Below are positions 55,334-64,000 of a stretch of DNA of 64,000 nucleotides, one piece after another. The position numbers and the translations under genes are program-made. Positions within the stretch are counted from its first letter, which is position 1. Each line of letters opens with the position of its first letter. The notes beneath the pieces are model-generated. The model worked only from the letters and a program-made list of their open reading frames with translations, did not search any database and had not been told where the DNA came from. The stretch is from Thysanoteuthis rhombus (lineage: Eukaryota; Mollusca; Cephalopoda; Oegopsida; Thysanoteuthidae), in the NCBI GenBank assembly GCA_963457665.1, contig OY735237.1, positions 7,566,797 through 7,630,796 of the forward strand. The letters run 5' to 3'.

Positions 55334-55724
55334 TAGAACAACAGTAGCAACTAAAGGTGACAATGGATTCTTTCCCCTCCTTTTTATATATTTGGGTGTG
55401 TTTGTGCGTTTGTTCATGAATTTGTATGCTTTGCGCTCCTGGCCATGCTGTTTTGTCAAAAGATTTGGAAATAGTCATCAACATTCGATTAGCCCCTTGC
55501 TAAAAGCTTTTTCTGAACTTTGAGGGTGCCTTATTTTGGCAGGTTTATTAATGACTTCTACATTATCCAAATTTAGATGTTTTTATGTGTGGTTTGGAAA
55601 TCCATGTTAGATTTTTCCCAAGTGAAAAACGCCAAAGTTGTCATGTATAGAATTTATTCGGACCATTCTCCAATGGAGTATTTTTATGTGACGTCAAATC
55701 TTAATACTATGGCAGTTCAATTGA
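55334..55724 (-). mobile_element. MITE-E copy 7, both termini visible
   Basis: In reverse orientation, the terminus TAGAACAACAGTAGC is at 55334-55349 and the other, CTATGGCAGTTCAATTG, at 55707-55723. Interior blocks GTTTGTGCGTTTGTTCATGA, CTGGCCATGCTGTTTTGTC and GAAAAACGCCAAAGTTG match the complement of other copies. About 390 bp long. Confidence 0.75.
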
Positions 55725-56204
55725 TGACTGAAATGACGGGTCTTTTTTAATTTTTCCTGTGGTGTACAGAAATATAATATACATTTACATATGCATGATT
55801 TCAGGCTTCTTTTTTTGTATCCTTAGTTCTTCCTTGCATAGCCCTTATCATGAGCCTTCTTCTATTCCTTGGTGCAAAAGGTATTATCAGTTGGCACGTT
55901 GCTTTTTGTAGCTAGCCTTCTTGTGATTGTTTATTACAGTGTCTTAACTCTTTCGTATATTCTTTTGCTTGCTCGTTTGTGACTAGCTCTTTCAAGGCCT
56001 TGGCTCGTTTGTTGGAGCTTTTTGAAGTCAAGTCTTTTGACTAAATCTTTAAGGATCTTAGTATTATACATTTAATATCAATAACTATACGTAGTAAACA
56101 TGGACATTTTAATCGATACTATGAGCGTGGGATTGTTTTTTCCCAATTGAATTGGGCATGTGTAACGATTCAACATAGTTTCTCATTGGAATGTTTATCT
56201 CTTC
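55725..56204. other. No feature seen
   Basis: AT-rich spacer of about 0.5 kb. Nothing is supported. Confidence 0.35.
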
Positions 56205-56338
56205 ATCGTTTCGTGCCGGACAGCAGGGATCCAAATCAAACAATTTGAATAAAGATCCAATCAGATTCTACATAAGAATCGATTTTGTGCAAGTCTGTGC
56301 TTACATCAACGCATATTAGAGAGAGAGATGCAGGTTTA

Positions 56339-56825
56339 TCAGGAACCGTAAAGTAAAACTGTCGCCAACACTGTCAAGATAGGTATCTACAGTTTTTTTG
56401 TCGGTCTGGCTGGCTAGGTCGAGAAAAATGACTTCAAACTTTCAATGACATGTCATTGAGTAATAATAAATTCTCAATGGAATCGTATTGTGAAAGAAGA
56501 TCAAATTAGGCCAGCAATTAATTGTCAAGTCGCATCAACGGGGCTAGAGGGCTGAAAATTGGAATATTAAGCTCTTACTTATGGGGAAAAGGTTTTTACT
56601 CTATAGGAACTCTCCCTATGTATAGGTTTTTGGTGGGGGGGGGATCAATTTTTTATTTACGTTTATGCTAAATGGATCTTTTAGTTTGTGTCCAGCAGCA
56701 TTCATGATTGTATTTTTTTTTTTTTTTTTAGATTTGGACGTTTTTTCCTGTGATCGCTGCCCAGCTAACGGCAACAGAGGTTACTTATTCATTGATCACC
56801 CTTTTTTGGCATTGTTTAATTGATC
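56339..56825 (+). repeat. RepA copy 17 (array unit 1)
   Basis: From TCAGGAACCGTAAAGTAAAA to the TGATCA near 56822, where it passes into module X. A G-run (56635-56643) lies in the variable middle. The terminal TAACCAGACC block is deleted. Confidence 0.83.
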
Positions 56826-57054
56826 ATTGACTGTTCTTGTTTTTATCAAAGATCTCATGTACTTATCACAGACCTTCGATATTCAACGTCGGCAATTGCT
56901 TCTCGTCTTGAAATCGCCCTATTAATCAAACAACAACTTTTGTACCGAAGAAATATTTTCGATAAGAATGTTAGTTTCATGGGAAGCTTTTTTCACTTGA
57001 AGAACCCAGAATTCAATAATGCTCGTCTATTCACAACTGGAAACGTATTTCCAC

Positions 57055-57442
57055 CAACCAAAACTTTTACCAAAACTGTCAACATAAGTTTTTCTAGTAA
57101 TAGTTTGGTCAGGGTGGCTAGCTGACAATGTATGTATCACGTGTAGAGTTCACATGAATGGAGTTACAGAGCTGAAAACTTAATCATTAATTCTTTAAGT
57201 CTGGAAAAATTGTTTTTAAAGAACTCCCTCTCTAAATAAGTTTTGTATGGGAGGGTTCAATTTGCAATGTATGTTTATGCTAAATAGGTCCCTCATTTTG
57301 TGTTTGGTAGTATTCAAGATAATTTGCTGTGTTTTTTTTTTCTTTTTTGACAATTTGGACATTTTGTTAAGATCGCTGTCCTACAAACGGCGAAAAAAGT
57401 AACTAATTCATTTATCACCTTTTTTCATTTTTTTTTATTAAT
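57055..57442 (+). repeat. RepA copy 18 (array unit 2)
   Basis: From CAACCAAAACTTTTACCAAA to TTATTAATCATAGACC. It lacks the right-terminal block, like unit 1, which links units 1 and 2. Confidence 0.8.
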
Positions 57443-57689
57443 CATAGACCATCGATATTTCACGTTGGCAGCTGCTTGTCTTCCAGAATTCACCCATCTG
57501 ATCAAATGAATGGGTATTTCGTTTTAATAAAATATTTGTAACTTTTTAGAACAACAATTTTTTTTCACAACAGAAACTTATTCGAAGGCAAAGATAGTCT
57601 AAAAGGAATTTTTACTTAAAGAAACTGGTATTCACTCAAGCTTGTCTATTCAAAACTCTAAACACATTTTCTACCGAAGTTGTTTCGTT

Positions 57690-58064
57690 ATAAAATGTCA
57701 ACCAAAATTGTCTCTAAAGCAGTCAACATAGGTTTCTTCAGTTTTTAAGTGGGTAACTGGCTGGCTATCTGTCATGTGCACAAGGTGCAGAAATGTAGCT
57801 AGATCGCTGGAAATTCAAACATTTCTCAAAATAGATTTTAAGAGTCAATTTACTATGGAAATATATGCTAAATGGGTCTATTTTTAAAGCTCCCTTTTTT
57901 CCCAAAATCCAGTCATTAGAACAACAGCAAACAAATAAAGAGAAAAGTAATTCATCCATTGATTGTTCCTTTCTCATTTTTTTCAATTGACCACCCCCAA
58001 CACAGCTTGCTGCCAAAAGATGTTGGTTACGTGACAGTATCTACTGAGTGACTATCCAGACTTG
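57690..58064 (+). repeat. RepA copy 19 (array unit 3)
   Basis: From ATAAAATGTCAACCAAAATT to GAGTGACTATCCAGACTTG. The right terminus is complete and is followed by module S. Confidence 0.83.
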
Positions 58065-58199
58065 TCTCTTTATCAGTTGGAGACGGACAGTAAGGATCCA
58101 AAGCAAATAGTTTGAATGAAGATTCAATCACAAATGCGAGGATTGATTTTGTGTGACTATGTAAATACGCCAACGCACAACAGAGACGGAGACACGAAG

Positions 58200-58547
58200 G
58201 TATATTTCCGACTCTGCTTGTTTTTATCTAAGATCTCGTGTGCTTATTACAGACCATCGATATTTTGTATCGGCAACTGCCTTTCTTCCAGAACTCGGCC
58301 TCCTGATCAAACGAACCGGTATTTCTTTTTTCCTAATGAAACATTTGTTAGTGTTGTTGAAGAGCATCTTTTGTACAGCCGAAACATCTTCGATAACAAA
58401 GGTAGTCTCATGGGAGACTCTTTGTATGTAAAGACACTGGAATTCACTAATGCTCATCTATTCACGACTCGAAACATATTTTCTATTAAAGTTGATTTGT
58501 TAGAAAATGTCCATCAGAACTGTCACTCGAACAGTCAACATAGGTGA
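58200..58547 (+). other. Module X copy 3 with open frame, coding status unclear
   Basis: An open frame of 143 codons (58116-58547) spans the end of S and the whole of X and reads FPNETFVSVVEEHLLYSRN, FDNKGSLMGDSLYVKTLEFT and NAHLFTTRNIF. Copies 1 and 4 keep parts of the same frame (RRNIFDKNVSFMGSFFHLK; RNIFDNKGSLMRNCFYLKRL), while copy 2 is interrupted by a stop. I do not recognise the peptide. It may be a small exon or just shared ancestry of the module. Confidence 0.3.
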
Positions 58548-58934
58548 CTTTGGTTTTTAAGTTGGTTTGGCTAATTGGGTGGCTGTAAGACACGCATACA
58601 AGCCGCGCAAATGTTTTTAGATCGCTGCAAATTTAACATTTAATCCTTATTATGTCTAGAAAAAATTTTTTTCCTGGAAGTACTCTTCTCTGAATGACTA
58701 TTCAATACTGGGGTTTATTTTACAATGTAATTTTATGCTAATTTAGTTCCTTTGTGTATTCTCTGCAGCGTCCGCACTTGTTATTTTGTAACATTTTTAA
58801 ATATGGCCACCCAATGAATTTCGAGAGATGTAAATTCTTCATTGATCACCTTCTTTTCAAATCACTCTCAAAACGACGTGCTGCCGAGAGACGTTGGTTA
58901 CGTAACAGTATCTATTGAGTGACTAACCAGACCT
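58500..58934 (+). repeat. RepA copy 20 (array unit 4)
   Basis: From TTAGAAAATGTCCATCAGAA to GAGTGACTAACCAGACCTA. The right terminus is complete and is followed by module S. Confidence 0.83.
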
Positions 58935-59374
58935 ATCTCTTTATCAGTTGGAGACGGACAGTTGAGGTCCAAAGCAAATAGTTTGAATAAAGATTCGATC
59001 ACAATATACAAGAATTGATTCTGTGCAGCTCTGTACATACGCCAACGTGAATCATAAGCAGAGAAGAAGAAAAAAAAAGGCAGGTATATTTCTGGCTGTT
59101 CTTGTTTTTATCTAAGATATCACGTGCTTATCACAGACCATCAATATTCTACATCGGCAACTGCTTCTCTTCCCGAACTCGCCAACCTGATCGAAGGAAT
59201 TGGTATTTCTTTATTTTAATGAAACACTTGTTACATGTCTAGAAGAACAATATATGTTCAACAGAAACATTTTTGATAACAAAGGTAGTCTCATGAGAAA
59301 CTGTTTTTATTTAAAACGGCTTGAATGCTCATGTAATCATAACTTGATACGTATTTCTACTAAAAATGTTTTGC

Positions 59375-59850
59375 AGTGCATATATGAGATCTAGAAAGTA
59401 CCAATTAAGGAGGAACTTAATGCGCAAGTATAAACAAACATTCTCCCATAGGGTTACTCAGTCGGCAGTGAGGCGCTATATTGTAAGCTTTTGTATATTC
59501 TCACGGGATGCAGTTTTTATATAAAACGTCTGGAATTCACTAATGATTATCTATCCAAAACAGGAAACACATACCTACCAAAAATGTTATGCATTGTATA
59601 TAGAAGTTCTGTCCAGAAAGAGTAAAGTAATTTTGAATATCTCGAAACCCGGCGTTGCAGTGTATATACAAGGTATGTCCAGAAAGAGTTGAGTAGATAT
59701 CTCGAGAACCGTTTGCGTTGATCTGGTGTAACTTGAAAACCAATCAGAGGAGACCTTATTGTGTCTGTGTAAACAAACACTCCTCCATTGGGTAACTGGG
59801 ACGTTATTGATTGGGCTTGTTTGCTGTGTGAGCGTCATATCCACATTTAA
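59375..59850 (+). repeat. Partial copies of an unclassified repeat, in tandem with the end of module X
   Basis: GCAGTGCATATATGAGATCTAG (59374), GCATTGTATATAGAAGTTCTGT (59591) and GCAGTGTATATACAAGGTATG (59656) begin three related segments. The last two continue with GTCCAGAAAGAGT, a purine pair, and ATCTCGA. CCTTATTGTGTCTGTGTAAAC and AACTTAATGCGCAAGTATAAAC mark two copies of a following part. A piece of module X (59513-59590) lies between them. The GTCCAGAAAGAGT type of end is reminiscent of mariner-like elements, but no transposase is present. Confidence 0.5.
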
Positions 59851-60559
59851 AACTCCTAATATCTCTAAACCAACATCTTGAAAATTTGAAGGACAACAAG
59901 GAAATTCTAATGAGTGATAAATTCTTAGGTAACTCCATCATACACATGTGAGCGTTTCATACAACATAGTCCAGCTATTAGAGGGTCACAAAATTTAATA
60001 ATCATGTGACACCAAAATAATTCCGCCCATGAAAATTCCAGCCATTGAATCATGGTCTGTGGAGATCAATGTATGATAAGGAGACATTTGATCTGATGCA
60101 TGCTTCCATATATTCAAATACTCGAACATTTCTCTTTTGCATTTAGCAAATACATGCAATCAAATTGTAGCTGGACCCGTTGAAATTTCATGGGTATTAA
60201 TAACTAAGAGATGATCATTATTATCGAACTATATTCCTGAAACAACAAACGAGCTTTAAGAGCGGATGACTGATGAGAATCAACATGAGGTTTGAAATGG
60301 TTTCCTAAGTTCAGATATCGTTTGTCATAATTTTTACATCTTTGTTTCAGTTAGCAGTCAAAACTTGAAACACTTGATTGAGGTGATGGACAAAGAAAGA
60401 AATTCTGCCGACAAAGCAACTATCACTGATTTAACGCTTAACCAATGATCTTTGTTGAATAACATTTCTAAGGCTACTAAAATGGATATCCGACTCTTGG
60501 TAATCTATGGATTGGCGTACTTTCTAGTGGCTAGAATTAGGGGTGACTTTTCTCAATCG
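59851..60559. other. No feature seen
   Basis: About 0.7 kb, AT-rich. Nothing is supported. Confidence 0.35.
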
Positions 60560-61265
60560 CTATGTTTTGAATAACTAAAATCTTTTACATTAGTGCGGAT
60601 GAACATTTTTAATTGGCAAGCTTTGAAGGAAAATAGCTCTTTTGAATGGCTGAAAGTGGTTGAAGTTGGGGGAATGACCATTTTTATAGCTAAAATTAGC
60701 TAAAATTGGGTTAGATGGCCATTTCGAATCGATATAATTGGTTAGATTCAAAAGGATGGCCATTTCATACAGCTGAAGTATCTAGATTTGTGAGGGTTTG
60801 GCCGTTTCGGATAGATAAAAGTTGCTAGGGTTAGGTGGATAACTATTTTGAATAGGTAAGTGGGATTAGAATTAAGGGATCGGTCAATTCGGATAGCTAC
60901 ATTTGGTTAGATTCCAGAAGAGAGCACTTTTGAATAGCTAGAATAGGCTAGATTTGAGAGGATGACCATTGAATAGTTGAAAGAGGTTAGAATTCGGGTG
61001 GGTAAATATTTCTGATACATAAAAGTAACTACAGTTGGGAAATACCCATTATAAATTGTTAAAGTGGATGGATTTAACAATTTTGAATGGCTAAAATTGG
61101 CTTGATTCGAGAAGATTTAAAAGAGTGGCCATCTTGAATTGCCAAAATTGGCTAAACTTAAAGATGGTTGACACTTTTGAATAGCAACAATTGGCTACAT
61201 CTAGGTGGATGGCCATTTTGAATGGCTTAAAGTGGCCAGGGTTGATCATTAAATTGGCATTTAAC
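60560..61265. repeat. Minisatellite, ~40-45 bp unit
   Basis: About 16 diverged units of the form GGATGGCCATTTTGAATAGC followed by TAAAATTGGCTAGATT. Unit length varies, so no frame is kept. Confidence 0.85.
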
Positions 61266-61616
61266 GTTGAGATCATTGAATTGAGAAAAATTTTATTCAA
61301 CGTTATTTAACGTTCTAATCTTCATACCGAGAATAACGTTTGTATCTTCAAATCAAGGAGAAAGATATTCAACGTTTAATATGTTGTATATTTATTGGAG
61401 AGTTTTCATAATTTTTGAAGCGTATATGGTTACCTGGAAATTTCAGCCAATTTTCAAAGTTTTAACGACATTAAGCCATTCGAAATAGACGATTCAAAAT
61501 GGTTGTTCAGGAAATTCAAGAGGGGGCACCAATCCGCTTATCCACCGCTTCTCTTTTAAATTCATTGGTTATCTCCCTTTCGCAAATTATGGAATATTCC
61601 AATGGTTGACTCTCAT
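61266..61616. other. No feature seen
   Basis: ATTTAACGTT-type short repeats near 61260-61380. Nothing else is supported. Confidence 0.35.
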
Positions 61617-62065
61617 CATCATCAGTCTTTCAACGTCTGTCGTTCGACATAGACCTCAATCATCGGCGTCGCAGAGTCAGTTTTCCTGATTTTGTCCAGT
61701 TCATCTCTCCAATCTTGTGTTCTGTCTGCCTCAGTTTCTCATTTGATCTCTGGGGATCCATGTTGTGAGTCGTAATGTCCATTGGTTGTCTTTCATTCTT
61801 GCAACGTGGCCTGCCCATTGCCATTTTAGTTTTTTTAATAGTTCCTATGATGTCTACGACTCCCGTTTTCTCCATGATATATTGTGCTGTCTTGTGATCT
61901 CTCTATGTAAGGTTGAGTATGATTCTCTCATACGTGCATTGCATGCTTCATAGTTTGTGAGTTTGTCTCTTGGTTAGGTTCCATGTTTCAGCCCCATAAG
62001 TGACAATTGAGAGGATGCATTTGTTGCGTATTCTTCTTTTTAAGATTATTAGGATAGTCTGGTTT
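61617..62065 (-). mobile_element. RTE LINE 3' fragment
   Basis: The (GAT)n tail (61617-61623) is followed by GTCTTTCAACGTCTGTCGTT, GTCGTAATGTCCATTGGTTG, CTTTCATTCTTGCAACGTGG, TAGGTTCCATGTTTCAGCCC, and GATTATTAGGATAGTCTGG. It contains frame breaks. It sits next to RepC copy 4. Confidence 0.88.
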
Positions 62066-62111
62066 TGGCACAATGACCAATGACTTTGATAGAGTTGTTA
62101 TCAAACAATAA

Positions 62112-62540
62112 TCGACGATATGTCCGACATCTGTGGTAGAAGTAGGAGGAGGAAGAGGAGCGAGAATATCAGGAGAAAGAGGAGGAGGAGGTGGAACAAT
62201 TAATCTTTGAATCAATTGACCATCATACTTATGAAAAATTGCGATATGGAAATATTCTGTTAGCAGTATTTTCAATAAAAATGGTGGATAAAACTTTTGG
62301 GGGCATTTTTGGGTACACTTTTGTCGTTTTTAAATACCGATTGCAGACCTCGGAAATAGTATTATTACATCATTAGCAATTGGTAAAACGATTGAGAGGA
62401 ATAGTGTTATGACGTCATACCTTTTCAAAACATCACACATCTTTTCATTTTCCTTTTTCTGTTGTTTTACATAAATGAGACTGACTGGTCGACTAACCGA
62501 TCTAAAAGTGCCCTGTAGAGATGTATGGATACACCTGAAA
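62112..62540 (+). repeat. RepC copy 4
   Basis: Starts TCGACGATATGTCCGACATC. The triplet tract is AGTAGGAGGAGGAAGAGGAG and longer. Blocks AATCAATTGACCATCATACT, TTTTCAATAAAAATGGTGG, TATGACGTCATACCTTTTC and GACTGACTGGTCGACTAACC follow in order. Confidence 0.82.
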
Positions 62541-63068
62541 AGTATTCGTCTAAAAATCGTTTGTTTTTTTTTGTTTCAATAAGTCAGTAAAAAAGGTTTT
62601 CGGTCCTAAGAATTTCAACCCCGGATATTTGCCACCGGATAATTGCCCCCTAGCAATAACTTAGCAACTATAAAGCCCAAATTAAAGTTAGTCGGAATGA
62701 AGTAGCTGGCCATGTGAATGACTGTGGCCATGTGAATGACCGCTCCCATGAGAATATTGTCCTGAAGAGATATTGTCAAAAGGTATTTGCTTGAGTCAAA
62801 AACACCTTCAAACATCTAGATTCTCCATATATATAAGATCTACGAACTATATTACATATTGATAAATCTAATTTGACTTTGCTTTAGTTTAAACTCGGCT
62901 CACCGATTCCTTACCTCGTGACGTTAACCGGTCGACCACTTTCTGTTTGAGACAGTTGGAGAGAATTCTATCACGAATCCTAATGTCTGACTATAATCTT
63001 TCTTCTTTCACAATTCGTGTTTATGTCAGGCAATCAATGTCTTTGTCGATTTAATTTGTGAGAAAAAA
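62541..63068. other. No feature seen
   Basis: About 0.5 kb, nothing supported. Confidence 0.35.
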
Positions 63069-63621
63069 GGTCTGGTTAGTCGATCAATAGAAAATGTCAA
63101 CTGACGAACATAATTTGGCAGCATGATATGTTGAGAGTGATCAGTTAGAATTTTGAAAAAAAAAGATTATTTCTTCAACTTTTTGTGGTTTAATGACAAC
63201 TAAAAAGGAACTTAAATAGAAAAGAGAAAAAACGTGAACGCTGCCGGACATGAAGGGATCAATTTAGCATAAACTCACATTGTAAATTGAACCTTCTCCT
63301 TAAAATCTATTCAGGCGGATTTGAAAAAAAAAAGAAAAGTTGTCATCACTAAAAAGTTTGAATTAAAAAAAAAAAAAAAATGGATACTGAATAAGGGGTC
63401 AATTCGAATAAATTATTGATCAATCACACCCAGTAATACCCATTCTTGTAAGTGGATTGAAAAAAAATTGTTTTTATCTTAATATGATAGGGAGTAAACA
63501 TTTGAATTCATTTTTCAAATGTGCGACATATACAAAGATAGCCAGCCAGTCAGACCCAATTAAAAACTAAAGAAACCTACGTTGACAGTTTTGGTGACAG
63601 ATTTGGTTGATGGTTCCTAAT
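63069..63621 (-). repeat. RepA copy 21
   Basis: Reverse copy from GGTCTGGTTAGTCGATCAAT to GATTTGGTTGATGGTTCCTAA. It is longer than most because an A-rich extra segment (63322-63460), including a poly-A run at 63365-63380, lies in the variable middle. Confidence 0.88.
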
Positions 63622-64000
63622 AGAGAAATGTGTCTTTTATTTCCCTGGCCCAAATCTTTACCTCGTAAATCTGCTCAAACTCTGCACTAATATTTCAGCT
63701 TCAATATTTGTGCCTCCATGCAAAAACTCTAATTACATCTTCCTTGATCTCCTTTGATATAATGCTACGTTCATAGAAAACAAACCGCAGCAGATTCTGG
63801 AAACATAATCTTTCTTTCCTATCAAAAGCATCTGATCGAATCTTATGAAAATTACATTTTTTTAATCTGTGCATACGGCTGTCTGCTTAGCATGTTTCAA
63901 AGACGTGTTCTCTAATAATCAATGTGCAGTTACGTCGAACTTAATCACTACCTGAATAAACAAGCCTGAAAGTCAGACCAAGTTCTCTCCCTTGCACTCA
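63622..64000. other. No feature seen
   Basis: End of the window. Nothing is supported. Confidence 0.35.

Larger units (their letters stand above)
56205..59400 (+). repeat. Tandem array whose unit contains RepA plus modules S and X
   Basis: The array holds four RepA copies in forward orientation (starts 56339, 57055, 57690, 58500), all followed by module X (56826-57050, 57443-57689, 58200-58499, 59090-59400). X begins TATCACAGACCATCGATATT and contains GATAACAAAGGTAGTCTCAT and GGAATTCACTAATGCTC. Module S (GTTGGAGACGGACAG then CAAAGCAAATAGTTTGAAT) lies between RepA and X in units 3 and 4 (58066-58199, 58936-59089), and before the first RepA at 56215-56338. Unit spacing is 716, 635 and 810 bp. 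The array therefore arose by tandem duplication after RepA had inserted, not by independent insertions. Confidence 0.85.

Noticed and set aside
1-64000. Retrovirus-like or other capsid- or envelope-bearing element
   Set aside because: No long terminal repeats, gag-pol-like frames or capsid-like frames were seen. The 105-bp direct repeats at 11928-12600 enclose RepA only and are not LTRs.

Overview
This window looks like non-coding, repeat-dominated, AT-rich animal DNA. I found no convincing host protein-coding gene, no rRNA and no intact tRNA gene. The evidence for an animal genome is RTE-type LINE fragments with (ATG)n tails, a second LINE type with (AAT)n tails, tRNA-like SINE heads, many long (TA)n and (GA)n tracts, and diverged minisatellites. 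The style (dense short elements, TA-rich simple repeats) would fit a large lophotrochozoan genome such as a cephalopod mollusc. That is an impression, not a proof. There is one assembly gap of 200 N (48265-48464).

The dominant component is an unrecognised interspersed repeat, here called RepA. It is about 400-600 bp long, with 21 copies in both orientations covering about 9 kb, or roughly one seventh of the window. A second family, MITE-E (7 copies, about 390 bp), has visible terminal inverted repeats. RepC (4 copies, about 400 bp) carries an internal triplet microsatellite. RepF (3 copies), RepG (2 copies) and RepB (a TA-flanked element, once as a near-palindrome) are smaller families. RTE LINE fragments occur at about a dozen places, nearly all 5'-truncated. 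One shows a 5' inversion with target-site duplications. Another is inserted inside a RepA copy with a visible target-site duplication. Two adjacent fragments of another LINE type lie at 15.06-16.34 kb.

Layout. 0-8 kb: RepA copies, a 1-kb 25-bp minisatellite, a compound microsatellite array, RepF, MITE-E and one RepB arm. 8-15 kb: a 280-bp inverted-repeat element, two RepC, a RepA copy between 105-bp direct repeats, and an RTE fragment. 15-26 kb: LINE fragments, local duplications, the RepB palindrome, the inverted RTE copy, MITE-E and RepA. 26-35 kb: tRNA-like fragments, four RepA copies, a hairpin next to a 400-bp polypurine tract, and a minisatellite. 35-49 kb: a GC-richer island with unassigned ORFs, the RTE copies (one nested in RepA), RepA, RepC, MITE-E and the assembly gap. 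50-56 kb: three minisatellites, one of them with a 286-bp higher-order period. 56-60 kb: a tandem array whose unit contains RepA plus two further modules. 60-64 kb: a 40-bp minisatellite, RTE, RepC and RepA.

Nothing here suggests genes working together. The interest lies in repeat biology: unclassified mobile families, an inverted-repeat element bounded by (TA)n, tandem amplification of a mobile element with its flanks, and reading-frame conservation in one tandem module. I saw no retrovirus-like or other capsid- or envelope-bearing element.
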